Origin: Achromobacter insolitus | Lineage (GTDB): Bacteria > Pseudomonadota > Gammaproteobacteria > Burkholderiales > Burkholderiaceae_B | Direction of reading: 5' to 3' | Assembly (NCBI RefSeq): GCF_002209555.1 | Contig: NZ_NJIF01000002.1 | Location: 372,001 to 436,000, forward strand | Length of the DNA: 64,000 bases | In this document: piece after piece, positions 55,779 through 64,000 of the stretch | Layout of the letters: each line of letters starts with the position of its first letter | Numbering within the stretch: the first letter of the stretch is position 1 | The notes under the pieces: generated by a model | The model's database searches: none | What the model was told of the DNA's origin: nothing | What the model saw: only the letters and a program-made list of their open reading frames with translations | Translations under genes and position numbers: made by a program

Positions 55779-56816
55779 ATGAGACACGGAGATATCTCCA
55801 GCAGCAACGATTGCGTGGGCGTGGCCGTCGTGAACTACAAGATGCCGCGGCTGCATACCCGAGCGGAGGTGATGGAGAACGCCCGCAAGATCGCCGACAT
55901 GGTCGTGGGCATGAAGCGCGGCCTGCCCGGAATGGACCTGGTCATTTTCCCCGAGTACTCCACCCACGGCATCATGTACGACGCCAAGGAAATGTACGAA
56001 ACCGCGTCGGCGATTCCGGGCGAAGAGACCGCGGTGTTCGCCGATGCCTGCCGCAAGGCCAACGTGTGGGGCGTGTTCTCGCTGACGGGAGAGCGCCATG
56101 AAGAGCATCCGAACAAGGCGCCGTACAACACGCTCATCCTGATGAACAACAAGGGCGAGATCGTGCAGAAGTACCGCAAGATCATGCCGTGGGTGCCGAT
56201 AGAGGGCTGGTACCCGGGCGACTGCACCTATGTATCGGAAGGTCCCAAAGGCCTGAAGATCAGCCTCATCATCTGCGACGACGGCAATTATCCGGAGATC
56301 TGGCGCGATTGCGCCATGCGCGGCGCCGAACTGATCGTGCGCTGCCAGGGCTATATGTACCCCGCCAAGGACCAGCAGGTCATGGTGTCCAAGGCCATGG
56401 CGTGGATGAACAACGTCTACGTGGCGGTGGCCAATGCCGCCGGCTTCGACGGCGTCTACTCCTATTTCGGCCATTCCGCCATCATTGGCTTTGACGGCCG
56501 CACGCTGGGCGAATGCGGCGAGGAAGACATGGGCGTGCAGTACGCGGAGCTCTCCACCAGCCTGATTCGCGACGCGCGCAAGAACATGCAGTCGCAGAAC
56601 CATCTGTTCAAGCTGGTGCACCGCGGCTACACCGGCAAGATCAATTCGGGCGAAGAAGCCACAGGCGTCGCGGCCTGCCCATACAACTTCTACGCCAACT
56701 GGATCAACGATCCGGAGGGCACGCGCAAGATGGTCGAGTCCTTCACCCGGTCCACGGTGGGCACGCCGGAGTGCCCCATGGACGGCATTCCCAACGAGGC
56801 CGCCAAGCATCGCTAG
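55779..56816 (+). CDS. amiE: Aliphatic amidase
   Basis: A 345-residue nitrilase-superfamily amidase, one residue short of the Pseudomonas enzyme. The catalytic triad falls exactly where expected: Glu59 (FPEYS), Lys134 (KYRKIMPW) and Cys166 ([10 protein letters not shown]). It hydrolyses short-chain amides (acetamide, propionamide) to the acid and ammonia in the cytosol. It also carries the acyl-transfer activity known in the family. CCGAGGAGC precedes the ATG. Its place between an amide importer and the AmiC/AmiR pair fits amide catabolism for carbon and nitrogen. Confidence 0.95.
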   Translation: MRHGDISSSNDCVGVAVVNYKMPRLHTRAEVMENARKIADMVVGMKRGLPGMDLVIFPEYSTHGIMYDAKEMYETASAIPGEETAVFADACRKANVWGVFSLTGERHEEHPNKAPYNTLILMNNKGEIVQKYRKIMPWVPIEGWYPGDCTYVSEGPKGLKISLIICDDGNYPEIWRDCAMRGAELIVRCQGYMYPAKDQQVMVSKAMAWMNNVYVAVANAAGFDGVYSYFGHSAIIGFDGRTLGECGEEDMGVQYAELSTSLIRDARKNMQSQNHLFKLVHRGYTGKINSGEEATGVAACPYNFYANWINDPEGTRKMVESFTRSTVGTPECPMDGIPNEAAKHR

Positions 56817-56885
56817 GCGCGCTTGCCCACTATCCCGTCCGTCCGGCCTCCCTCGCTGGACGGGCGCTTGCCAAGGACTTGAACC

Positions 56886-57692
56886 GTGCCGTCTCCGCTC
56901 GATACCTACCGGATTGCGCAAGAACCCTTCTATCGCTCCACGGGGCGGGAAACCGCGCTGTATGAGCATGCATACGCGCATCGGTTGCCCATGATCCTGA
57001 AGGGGCCCACCGGCTGCGGCAAGACACGCTTCGTGGAATACATGGCCTGGAAGCTGGGCCGTCCGCTGGTCACGCTGGCATGCAACGAGGATATGACGGC
57101 CTCGGATCTGGTCGGCCGCTATCTGCTGGATGCGGACGGTACCGCGTGGCACGACGGCCCGCTGACCTTGGCGGTGCGCCATGGCGGCATCTGCTACCTG
57201 GACGAGATTGTTGAAGCTCGCCAGGACACCACGGTGGTCATCCATCCGCTGACCGATGCGCGGCGCATCCTGCCCCTGGACAAGAAGGGCGAGGTGGTGC
57301 GGGCCCATCCGGATTTCCAGTTGGTGGTCTCGTACAACCCTGGCTACCAGAGCAGCGCCAAGGATCTCAAGCCTTCCACACGGCAGCGCTTCGTCGCGCT
57401 GGATTTCGATTATCCGGAGCCCGCGCGCGAGGCGGAAATCGTGGCGCACGAAGCCGGCATCGATACCGAGCTGGCGGACCGGTTGGTGCGGATCGCGCAT
57501 AGTTCGCGCGAGCTCAAGCGCCACGGCCTGGACGAAGGAGTATCGACCCGCATGCTGATCTACGCCGGCATCTTGATCCGCGACGGCGTCAGCCCCGCCG
57601 AGAGCTGCGACATGACGATGACGCGTGCCCTGACCGATGATCCTGACATGGCGGCGGCGCTGAGCGCGCTGGTCGACGCAAACCTGGAATGA
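56886..57692 (+). CDS. CbbQ/NirQ/NorQ-type MoxR AAA+ ATPase
   Basis: A 268-residue AAA+ ATPase with Walker A GPTGCGKT (40-47), Walker B CYLDE (103-107) and the NorQ/CbbQ pattern LACNEDMTASDLVGRYLL followed by VVSYNPGYQSSAKDLKPSTRQRF. Such ATPases pair with a VWA protein to activate or assemble a target enzyme (Rubisco by CbbQ/CbbO, NO reductase by NorQ/NorD). Here the VWA partner gene overlaps by ATGA and the upstream gene is amiE. In Pseudomonas aeruginosa an ATPase gene, amiB, holds a similar place after amiE. GTG is the start at 56886. Confidence 0.88.
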   Translation: MPSPLDTYRIAQEPFYRSTGRETALYEHAYAHRLPMILKGPTGCGKTRFVEYMAWKLGRPLVTLACNEDMTASDLVGRYLLDADGTAWHDGPLTLAVRHGGICYLDEIVEARQDTTVVIHPLTDARRILPLDKKGEVVRAHPDFQLVVSYNPGYQSSAKDLKPSTRQRFVALDFDYPEPAREAEIVAHEAGIDTELADRLVRIAHSSRELKRHGLDEGVSTRMLIYAGILIRDGVSPAESCDMTMTRALTDDPDMAAALSALVDANLE

Positions 57693-59674
57693 ACATGCGA
57701 ATCGTCCTGTCCCAGGGGGAAGGGGCCGGCGCCGGCGGTCGCCTGACAGGCGCGCTGGACGAAAAGCTGCGTCGCCTGGCTGCGCGCAGCGGCGAGGATC
57801 AGGCGGCCGAGGCTCGACGTTGGATTGAAGCGCTGTACAAAGAGGACGCCGAATGCGGCGCGGCGGTGGTTGACCGGCTTGACCAGCTGATGGCCACGCT
57901 TACGGCCGGCGGGCTGGGGCGCTGGATGCTGGCAGGCCTGAGACGCTATGAACGTCAGCCTGGCCCCTTGCGCGCCTACTTCGAGTTGCGCGACGCCTAC
58001 GCCCGCGAGGCCTTGAATGGCGAGGCGGGCGCGCAGGAGCTGGAAGCCGCGCAGGCGAGGCTGTCATGGCTGCTGTGCGGCCTGTCGGGCAGGGCGATGA
58101 CCGTCGAGGCCTTGAGGCGTCCGGCGCTGGACGGTCCGCCCTCGCGTCCCATTCTTGCGCAGGCCCACCTGTTGGTGCCGGACAGCTATACCGTGCTGGA
58201 CGGCGCCGACCGCTGGGCGCTGTATCGCGCCGCCGTCGCGCATGCAGCGGCCCATCTGCGTTACTCGCCGGCGGCTCAGCCGGTCCTGAGCCTGAAACCG
58301 ATGGGCGTGGCGGTGGTATCCGCCATCGAGGATGCGCGGGTGGAGCGGCTGCTGATGGCGGACTATCCCGGCGTGCGCCGCTGGTTCCTGCCTTTCGTGC
58401 CGCCTCCGCCCGAGCCGGCCGACCTGGGGTTCGCAGCGCTGGTGCAACGCATGAGCCGGCTGTTGATGGACCCGACGCTGCGCGATGACAACCATTGGGT
58501 GAACAAGGCGCGGATGCTGTTCGAGGCGCAGTCAGCCAATCTGCGCGATGTGGCGGCTTTTCGTGGCCTGGCGTCGATACTCGCGAACGATCTGGGCCAG
58601 ATGCGGGTGCGCTTCAATCCGCAGCAGTACGCCGTGCCGGTTCCCTACCGTGACGACAACGCCTATCTGTGGAATTACGGGGATGCGGCCGAGCCGCCGC
58701 CCGCGCTGGCCTTGGGCACGCAAGGGATCGCGCCCCAGCGTGGCGATGCGGCGCCGCAGGACCAGGAGGGCCTTCCGCAAGCCGGCGGAGAAACGGAGTT
58801 GGGCCGCTATCGCTATCCCGAATGGGATTACAAGCTGGGTCGCAACCGCCCGGACTGGTGCACCGTGATCGAGAAGCTGCCTGGTTGGAGTGGCGCTTCG
58901 CCGCCCACGCCGGCCGGTCGCGCTCACCGCCTGGCCTTGCCGCAGTCGCGCCGGCTGAGCCGCGCGCGCCGCCTGAGGCGGCAGTGGGAAGGGGATGATA
59001 TCGACCTGAACGCCGCGATAGAGGTCCTTATCGACCGGCGCCTGGATCTGGCCCCGGACGCGCGTTTCTTCATGCGGCCAGGGAGCCAGCCCTGCGCCAG
59101 CAGCACCCTGGTGCTGTTGGATCTTTCGGCCTCCGCCAATGACCGGGCGGCGGATGGCGGCGTCACGGTGCTGGACCTGGAGAAGCAGGCGGCGATGTTG
59201 CTGGCGCAGGCGACATCCGGAGAAGGCGACCGGATCGCCGTGCATGGATTCTGCTCGGATACGCGGTCGGCCGTGTACTACTACCGTTTGCTGGATGCCG
59301 GCGACCTCGCAGCCGCGGCGTTGGGGCGCATTGGCGCGGCCCAGGCCCGCTACTCGACGCGCCTGGGCGCAGCGTTGCGGCATGCCGGCGCGCAGGTGCT
59401 GCGCGTTCCGGGAGAGCGGCGCGCCATCATCGTCGTGACCGATGGCGAGCCTTCCGATGTCGATGCGCATGATCCGCGCTATCTGACGGACGACGCGCGC
59501 GAGGCGGTGCTGGACCTGCGCCGCCAGGGGGTGAGCGTGTATTGCGTGGCGCTGGACGCGAAAGCCGAGCCCCAGTTACGCGCCATGTTCGGGTTCCGCG
59601 GCTACCGCATCGTGACGAATCCGGCGGCGTTGCCGCAGGCTTTGGTTCGTGCGTATGCCAGGACAGCGCAATGA
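57689..59674 (+). CDS. VWA domain protein, NorD/CbbO type
   Basis: A 661-residue protein. Its long N-terminal part is mostly helical and without recognised motifs. A C-terminal von Willebrand A domain (about 465-655) has an intact MIDAS: DLSAS (Asp478), a Thr in RYSTRLGAALRH and VTDGEPSD. The layout and length match NorD/CbbO partners of CbbQ-type ATPases, in which the VWA domain recruits the target. The second start candidate at 57695 would remove only two residues. It overlaps the ATPase gene. A role in amidase activation or assembly is inferred from position only. Confidence 0.85.
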   Translation: MNMRIVLSQGEGAGAGGRLTGALDEKLRRLAARSGEDQAAEARRWIEALYKEDAECGAAVVDRLDQLMATLTAGGLGRWMLAGLRRYERQPGPLRAYFELRDAYAREALNGEAGAQELEAAQARLSWLLCGLSGRAMTVEALRRPALDGPPSRPILAQAHLLVPDSYTVLDGADRWALYRAAVAHAAAHLRYSPAAQPVLSLKPMGVAVVSAIEDARVERLLMADYPGVRRWFLPFVPPPPEPADLGFAALVQRMSRLLMDPTLRDDNHWVNKARMLFEAQSANLRDVAAFRGLASILANDLGQMRVRFNPQQYAVPVPYRDDNAYLWNYGDAAEPPPALALGTQGIAPQRGDAAPQDQEGLPQAGGETELGRYRYPEWDYKLGRNRPDWCTVIEKLPGWSGASPPTPAGRAHRLALPQSRRLSRARRLRRQWEGDDIDLNAAIEVLIDRRLDLAPDARFFMRPGSQPCASSTLVLLDLSASANDRAADGGVTVLDLEKQAAMLLAQATSGEGDRIAVHGFCSDTRSAVYYYRLLDAGDLAAAALGRIGAAQARYSTRLGAALRHAGAQVLRVPGERRAIIVVTDGEPSDVDAHDPRYLTDDAREAVLDLRRQGVSVYCVALDAKAEPQLRAMFGFRGYRIVTNPAALPQALVRAYARTAQ

Positions 59675-59771
59675 CGACCCCAGGAATCCACGTGTTGACG
59701 GCGGCTGCGACTGTGCTGAAACTGATGAACTCGAAAAAGGATGGATGGCCGCGGCAGCGGCCGTCTCGATC

Positions 59772-60926
59772 ATGGCAAACAAAGATCCTATCCGCGTAGG
59801 CGTGTTGTTTTCCGAAACAGGGGCCACATCGACCATAGGCCGGTCCCAATTGCATGGCACCTTGCTGGCCATCGACGAGATCAATGAGGCGGGCGGGGTC
59901 GATGGCCGCGAAATCGTGCCGCTGCGGTACGACCCGAGGTCGGATCCCGCCACCTACAGCGTGCTGGCGGAACGACTGATCACGCAAGACCGCGTGAACG
60001 TCATATTCGGCTGTTATATGTCCAGCAGCCGCAAGGCGGTGCTGCCCGTGGTCGAAAAGTGGAACCGCCTGCTGTTCTATCCGACCCTGTACGAAGGGTT
60101 CGAGTTCTCGAACAACATCATCTACACCGGCGCCGCGCCGAACCAGAACAGCGTGCAGTTGGCGGAGTTCATGACCGCGAACTTCGGCGCCCGGGTCTAT
60201 CTGATCGGGTCGGACTACATCTATCCCTACGAGTCCAATCGCATCATGGGCGAGCTGGTGCTGCAACGGCAGGACAGCGCCAAGCTCGGCGAACGCTACG
60301 TGCCCTTGACCGCGACGGAACGCGATTACCGGGAGATCCTGGACGACATCCGCAACAAGCGGCCGGACTTCATTTTCTCCACCGTGGTGGGTAACTCCAC
60401 GGCCTGCCTGTATCGCGCCTACGCGGACGCGGGCTTCGATCCGAAGACGATGCCTATCGCCAGCCTGACGACGTCCGAGGCGGAAATCTCCCAGATGGAA
60501 CCCGAGGTGGCGGCCGGCCACTTCACCTCCGCGCCTTACTTCCAGTCCATTGATTCCGACATCAATCGGCGTTGCCTGGAACGCTTGCGCCGGCGCTTCG
60601 GCCACGACTGCGTGCCCAACCTTTGTTGGGAAGCGGCATATTTCCAGATGCACATCTTCGCCAACGCCTTTCGCGACACCGGCACCGACGAAATCGCGCA
60701 GATTCTGCCGCGCGTGCTGCAAAGCGAATTCCAGGCGCCGCAAGGCCGCGTGCGCATCGACCCGACCAATCACCACACCTGCCTGTATCCCCGTGTCGGC
60801 CGGGTCAACGCCAAGGGCCAGTTCACCATCGTGCGCGAGGCTACGCGGCCCGTGCATCCCGATCCGTACCTGGTCACCCATTCGCTGGGCGATTGGACGG
60901 CCACCTTGAGCTCGCTGGATATCTGA
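59772..60926 (+). CDS. amiC: Amide-sensing negative regulator AmiC
   Basis: A 384-residue periplasmic-binding-fold protein without a signal peptide, so cytosolic. IRVGVLFSETGATSTIGRSQ, FGCYMSSSRKAVLPVVEKW, LLFYPTLYEGFEFSNNIIYTGAAPNQNS and GSDYIYPYESNRIMGELV follow Pseudomonas AmiC closely. AmiC binds AmiR and releases it when it binds acetamide-like inducers. The ATG at 59772 is chosen because it places the first strand as in AmiC. The frame is open back to 59649, but that part has no family resemblance and no ribosome site. The start lies about 100 bp after the VWA gene. Confidence 0.92.
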   Translation: MANKDPIRVGVLFSETGATSTIGRSQLHGTLLAIDEINEAGGVDGREIVPLRYDPRSDPATYSVLAERLITQDRVNVIFGCYMSSSRKAVLPVVEKWNRLLFYPTLYEGFEFSNNIIYTGAAPNQNSVQLAEFMTANFGARVYLIGSDYIYPYESNRIMGELVLQRQDSAKLGERYVPLTATERDYREILDDIRNKRPDFIFSTVVGNSTACLYRAYADAGFDPKTMPIASLTTSEAEISQMEPEVAAGHFTSAPYFQSIDSDINRRCLERLRRRFGHDCVPNLCWEAAYFQMHIFANAFRDTGTDEIAQILPRVLQSEFQAPQGRVRIDPTNHHTCLYPRVGRVNAKGQFTIVREATRPVHPDPYLVTHSLGDWTATLSSLDI

Positions 60927-61555
60927 TGGGCGATACCGCCAGCCGCCAACGCGCGGAGCGCGCGACGCCTTCCTTGCTCAAGGACCTGCGCACGCTGCGG
61001 ATCGCCGTCTATCATCCCGACGATGCCGACGGCCGCCAATTGACGCAGCAGTTGCAACGGATAGGCTGCCAGGTCCAGACCTTCTGGCCGCCGGCGCCCA
61101 CGTTGCCGGTGGGGCTGGATGCCGTGTTCCTGGCAGTGCGTCCTGACGTAATAGACCTGGGGTTCGAATGGGCCAAGAGCGAAGACGCGCCCATGGTCAT
61201 CGCTATTGTCACCTACGAGAATCCGACCATCGTCGAGGCGGTGCTGCGCATCGGCGCAAAGGCGGTGTTGCCGTCGCCGGTGCGCTCATTCGGCCTCTTG
61301 TCTTCGCTGGTGGTGGCGCGCCAGGTATACGACGACATCAAGTCGCATGCCCGGCGCCTGCGTAAGCTCGAGGGCAAGCTCCTGGGCGTGCGCCGCATCG
61401 CGGAAGCCAAGAGCATCCTCATGCGCACGCGCAACGTCACCGAGGACCAGGCCTACGACCTGATCCGCGAGCAAGCCATGAATAAGCGCGTCACCACCGA
61501 GGAGATCGCGGGCGCCATCGTCAACGCCAACGAGATCCTGTCGCTGGGCAAGTAG
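60926..61555 (+). CDS. amiR: ANTAR-domain transcription antiterminator AmiR
   Basis: A 209-residue regulator. Residues about 23-130 form a pseudo-receiver domain lacking the phosphorylatable Asp arrangement. A coiled-coil helix and the C-terminal ANTAR RNA-binding domain follow (about 146-204, RRIAEAKSILMRTRNVTEDQAYDLIREQAMNKR). AmiR binds leader RNA to prevent termination upstream of amidase genes. Its start overlaps the amiC stop (TGATG), matching the stoichiometric AmiC-AmiR pair. It is the last gene of the operon; no AmiS channel gene follows, its role probably being taken by the ABC importer. Confidence 0.93.
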   Translation: MGDTASRQRAERATPSLLKDLRTLRIAVYHPDDADGRQLTQQLQRIGCQVQTFWPPAPTLPVGLDAVFLAVRPDVIDLGFEWAKSEDAPMVIAIVTYENPTIVEAVLRIGAKAVLPSPVRSFGLLSSLVVARQVYDDIKSHARRLRKLEGKLLGVRRIAEAKSILMRTRNVTEDQAYDLIREQAMNKRVTTEEIAGAIVNANEILSLGK

Positions 61556-61571
61556 GACGCGCCGCGCGGGC

Positions 61572-62333
61572 TTAGTACTTGCCCGTGAGCAGTTCGCCCG
61601 CGTTGGGCACGCGCGCTTCCAGGTCCAGCACCTTCAGCATCCGGTAGACCGTCGCCGCGGCTGCGGTCACCACCGGCAGGCCCAGGCGGTCCTGTACCGG
61701 CTGGATCGACGCCAGCGATGGCATTTGCACGCAGGCGGACAGCACCACGGCATCGACGCCGCGCGTGTTCAGGCGCTCTACATGGCTGGCCGGCGCCATC
61801 GGATCCTGCGCGCCGACCTTCAGATTGTCGGGAATTTCCAGAGACAGGCTGTCCTGCACTTCGATGCCTTCGTTTTCGATGTAGTCCACCACCAGCTTGG
61901 TCAGCGGCTTCATGTAAGGCGTCAGGATGGAGACCTTGCGCGCGCCAATGGCGTGCAGGCCCTCTACGAGCGCTCCGGCGCTGGAGATCACCGGCGCCGG
62001 CGCGCCGTTGTCCACGGTGGCCTGGTGCAGGCGCTCTTGCGAAACGCGGTGGTAGCCCAGGCCCTGGCTCATGATCGCCACCAGGCAGGCGTAACCCAGC
62101 ACGTCCACGCGCGCGTCGGACAACTCCTGCGCGCAACGGTCGGACTCGCGGTCCATCGAAGCCAGTTCCGCAGCCGTCACCTGTTTCATGCGCATGCGGC
62201 TGGAGTGAAACGTGAAGCGCTCGGGCGCGATGGTCTCGCGCAGGCGCAACATGGCCGGGATTTCCGTTTCCATGGTGGTGTTGGAACTGGGCACGATCTG
62301 GCCGATGCGCAGGGCGCGGGGAGATGTGGTCAT
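61572..62333 (-). CDS. Maleate isomerase (Asp/Glu racemase superfamily)
   Basis: A 253-residue enzyme of the maleate cis-trans isomerase/arylmalonate decarboxylase group. RIGQIVPSSNTTMETEIPAML is the isomerase N-terminus. Two active-site Cys, Cys83 (YACLVAIMS) and Cys201 (SACVQMPSL), both retained, favour maleate isomerase (MaiA/NicE/Iso) over arylmalonate decarboxylase, which has only one. It converts maleate to fumarate, the last step of nicotinate-type pathways. No other genes of such a pathway are adjacent. It is divergent from a LysR gene. Confidence 0.87.
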   Translation of the reverse strand: MTTSPRALRIGQIVPSSNTTMETEIPAMLRLRETIAPERFTFHSSRMRMKQVTAAELASMDRESDRCAQELSDARVDVLGYACLVAIMSQGLGYHRVSQERLHQATVDNGAPAPVISSAGALVEGLHAIGARKVSILTPYMKPLTKLVVDYIENEGIEVQDSLSLEIPDNLKVGAQDPMAPASHVERLNTRGVDAVVLSACVQMPSLASIQPVQDRLGLPVVTAAAATVYRMLKVLDLEARVPNAGELLTGKY

Positions 62334-62512
62334 GGCGATGCTCCTCGGAAGGCGTAAGAGGGCCGGCTCGCCGCGGTGCGCGGGCAGCCAGCTGCGAAAT
62401 GCGGGTATCAGCCGGGGCCAGTGCCTGCGACGGCACGCGCTTGTCTTGTTGCAGGGTCCCCGGATGTTGTCGTGTGCGCTATTGGCAAGACTTATTCTGG
62501 TCGCCGGGAACG

Positions 62513-62526
62513 ATATTTTCCAATAT
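62513..62526. promoter_or_regulatory. Candidate LysR operator between maleate isomerase and LysR genes
   Basis: ATATT-TTCC-AATAT, a perfect 5-bp inverted repeat in a strongly A/T-rich stretch (about 62505-62560), lies 44 bp before the LysR start in the divergent intergenic region. It resembles LysR-type A/T palindromes. Binding is inference. Confidence 0.42.
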
Positions 62527-62569
62527 AGTTTTTATCTGGTTTGATATCTTTTCCAAATAACTGGCCGCC

Positions 62570-63451
62570 ATGGAAATCCGCCAACTCCGTTATTTCGCCG
62601 TGCTGGCCGAAGAGCTGAACTTCACCCGGGCCGCGGCGCGCCTGCATATTTCGCAACCGCCGCTCAGCCTGCAGATCGCGCAACTGGAGCGCGAACTCGA
62701 GGTCAAGCTGTTCGACCGCAACAACCGTCGCGTAACCCTGACCGAGGCCGGCGAAGCCTTCCTGAACGACGTGCGCGCGCTGCTCACCAGCCTGAAAGAC
62801 GCTACCGTGCGTGCCCGCGCCGTGGACCAGGGCCTGGCCGGCCGCATCGAGGTCGGCCTGTCCGGTTCGCACTTCATGGGCCCCGTGCCGGCGCTGATCG
62901 CCCGCTACAAAGCCTCCCATCCCCAGGTCTCGGTCCTGCTCAACGAAATGAACCCCGCCGCGCAACTGGACGCGCTGCGTGGGCACCGCATCGACGTCAG
63001 CATCTCCCGCACCGCCGTCGACGACGAGGAACTGCAGTCCATCCCCCTATGGCCCGATCCCGTCGTGGCCGTGCTCCCCAAGGGCCATACTCTGGCGACA
63101 CGCAAGCGGCTGGAACTGAGCGACCTTGCGGGCGACGCTTTCGTCATGCTGCGCCAGGACACCTCCGCGTTTGCCCGAGCTCTGGCCCAGACCTGCGCCC
63201 GCGCTGGCGTGACCCTGTCAGTCGCGCAAACGGTCGCCGAAGTCCCGGCGCAACTGGCCTTGGTTGCCGCAGGCTTGGGGGTGGCCCTGGTCCCGCGCTC
63301 CACGTGCCGCCACACTACCGACCGCATTGCCGTCTGCACGCTGCCCGCCGACATCGCCCGCGCCATGGTCTACGCCGTGACCCGTCGGCAAGGACGTAGA
63401 CGAGCGCTGGATACATTCCTGCAAACCGCCGCGCAAATGAAGGAGGCATGA
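62570..63451 (+). CDS. LysR family transcriptional regulator
   Basis: A 293-residue regulator of the BenM/CatM-like size class. The N-terminal winged helix is MEIRQLRYFAVLAEELNFTRAAARLHISQPPLSLQIAQLERELEV. The effector domain includes GLSGSHFMGPVPALIARYKA and LVAAGLGVALVPRS. It is divergent from the maleate isomerase gene, its likely target. The start at 62570 is the canonical LysR opening. Confidence 0.92.
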   Translation: MEIRQLRYFAVLAEELNFTRAAARLHISQPPLSLQIAQLERELEVKLFDRNNRRVTLTEAGEAFLNDVRALLTSLKDATVRARAVDQGLAGRIEVGLSGSHFMGPVPALIARYKASHPQVSVLLNEMNPAAQLDALRGHRIDVSISRTAVDDEELQSIPLWPDPVVAVLPKGHTLATRKRLELSDLAGDAFVMLRQDTSAFARALAQTCARAGVTLSVAQTVAEVPAQLALVAAGLGVALVPRSTCRHTTDRIAVCTLPADIARAMVYAVTRRQGRRRALDTFLQTAAQMKEA

Positions 63452-63554
63452 TGGCAACCGCGCAGCGTCCTCCGAAACTGCAAGACATTGCGTAAGCCCC
63501 CAAAGGCCGCCCGCGCGGCCGGCCGGGGGCGGGCCGCCGTGCCGGACGGACCAA

Positions 63555-63582
63555 GAAAAAAGGGCCGCCCAAAGACGGACCC
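63555..63582 (-). terminator. Intrinsic terminator of the M61-type gene
   Basis: On the minus strand a 6-bp stem with a bulged T (GGG-T-CCG / CGGCCC, 63576-63582 with 63562-63567) is followed by TTTTTT. It lies about 20 bp after the stop of the gene at 63602. Confidence 0.6.
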
Positions 63583-63601
63583 TCCCAAAAAACCCGCAAT
63601 C

Positions 63602-64000
63602 TCAACTCGTCAACACACAATCCAACGCCTCCGGCGCACCCAACCGCACCCGGAACTCTCGCAACTCATCCCGCCGGAACACATGCACGGTCACGCGATC
63701 CCCCGCCCGGTACTGCGCCAACAGCAGTTCCAGCCCGGCCGGCGCATCCACCCGCAAGCCATCCACCGCCACCAGCACATCCCCGGCCGACAATCCACCC
63801 TTGTGCCCCGCACCGCCTTCCAGCACCGTGGCCAGCACCAGCGATTCTCCCTGCTTGCGCGTACGCACATCCAGTGAAGGAATATTGGCCGTGGGCTTCC
63901 ATTGCAGCTTGATGCCCTGGGGCTCCAGCAGTTCCGCCAAAGGCACATCCGCGGTCCCGTAGGCGTGGCGCGCGATAAAGCGGCGCGTGTCCACGCCCGT
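63602..64000 (-). CDS. M61-family peptidase-like protein, C-terminal part
   Basis: The last 132 or so residues of a gene that runs beyond the window end. They contain a short helical segment (FIARHAYGTADVPLAELLEPQGI) and then a PDZ domain (LDVRTRKQGESLVLATVLEGGAGHKGGLSAGDVLVAVDGLRV). This matches the C-terminus of M61 glycyl-aminopeptidase-like proteins, in which a PDZ domain follows the metallopeptidase domain. The catalytic domain is outside the window, so the family assignment rests on this tail only. A terminator lies just after the stop. Confidence 0.7.
   Translation of the reverse strand, partial: TGVDTRRFIARHAYGTADVPLAELLEPQGIKLQWKPTANIPSLDVRTRKQGESLVLATVLEGGAGHKGGLSAGDVLVAVDGLRVDAPAGLELLLAQYRAGDRVTVHVFRRDELREFRVRLGAPEALDCVLTS

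Noticed and set aside
59649..59771. N-terminal extension of AmiC
   Set aside because: AmiC begins close to its first beta strand. The extension has no ribosome site and no resemblance to family members, so ATG 59772 was kept.
63505..63520. GGCCGC/GCGGCC hairpin after the last LysR gene as a terminator
   Set aside because: It has no T-run after it; it is only a GC-rich palindrome in GC-rich DNA.
1..64000. CRISPR arrays, insertion sequences, prophage or rRNA
   Set aside because: No regularly spaced direct repeats, transposase, integrase, phage structural genes or rRNA segments were seen.

Overview
The window is high-GC DNA from a betaproteobacterium. The best fit is the family Alcaligenaceae (Bordetella/Achromobacter-like). 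The reasons are the trp gene order rpe-gph-trpE-trpG-trpD-trpC, three 'Bug' (TctC-type) solute-binding proteins without membrane partners, four LysR regulators and a GC-rich dispersed repeat that recurs through the window. I ran no database search; all family calls come from reading the sequence.

Layout. 1-5.6 kb: the end of a DUF2950 gene, a beta-propeller protein, a NodB-fold deacetylase, a fatty-acid-hydroxylase-like membrane protein, an acyl-CoA thioesterase and a DUF1254 protein. 5.9-17.9 kb: a complete selenocysteine/formate dehydrogenase locus. It holds fdnG (with an in-frame UGA and a SECIS hairpin), fdnH, fdnI, fdhE, selA, selB and tRNA-Sec in one direction, and selD behind a two-gene inverted block. 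18-24.3 kb: a LysR regulator, small proteins, a GST-kappa-type isomerase and an aldehyde dehydrogenase/DUF779 pair. The pair has a near-perfect sigma-54 promoter and is divergent from an AcoR-type sigma-54 activator. 24.4-32.2 kb: a CoA-dependent catabolic operon (two MaoC-fold proteins, Bug protein, crotonase/3-hydroxyacyl-CoA dehydrogenase fusion, CaiB-type CoA transferase, DUF35 protein, thiolase), then a convergent LysR gene.

32.2-37.9 kb (minus strand): rpe, gph, a tryptophan leader peptide with attenuator, then trpE-G-D-C. trpE carries an in-frame copy of the dispersed repeat. 38-45.3 kb: apaG, mltA, a UbiH-type hydroxylase, dsbC, a D-2-hydroxyacid dehydrogenase, ttcA, folB and an FAD oxidoreductase. 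45.5-50.7 kb: two Bug proteins around a two-subunit CoA transferase, an enol-lactonase-like hydrolase and its divergent LysR regulator.

50.7-61.6 kb is the most interesting part, an apparent aliphatic-amide operon. It encodes a five-gene urea/amide ABC importer, AmiE amidase, a CbbQ/NorQ-type AAA+ ATPase with a NorD/CbbO-type VWA partner, then AmiC (amide sensor) and AmiR (ANTAR antiterminator). The leader before it contains two hexaloop hairpins followed by a strong intrinsic terminator, the layout expected of an ANTAR-controlled attenuator. 61.6-64 kb: a maleate-isomerase-like gene divergent from a LysR gene, and the end of an M61-type peptidase gene cut by the window edge.
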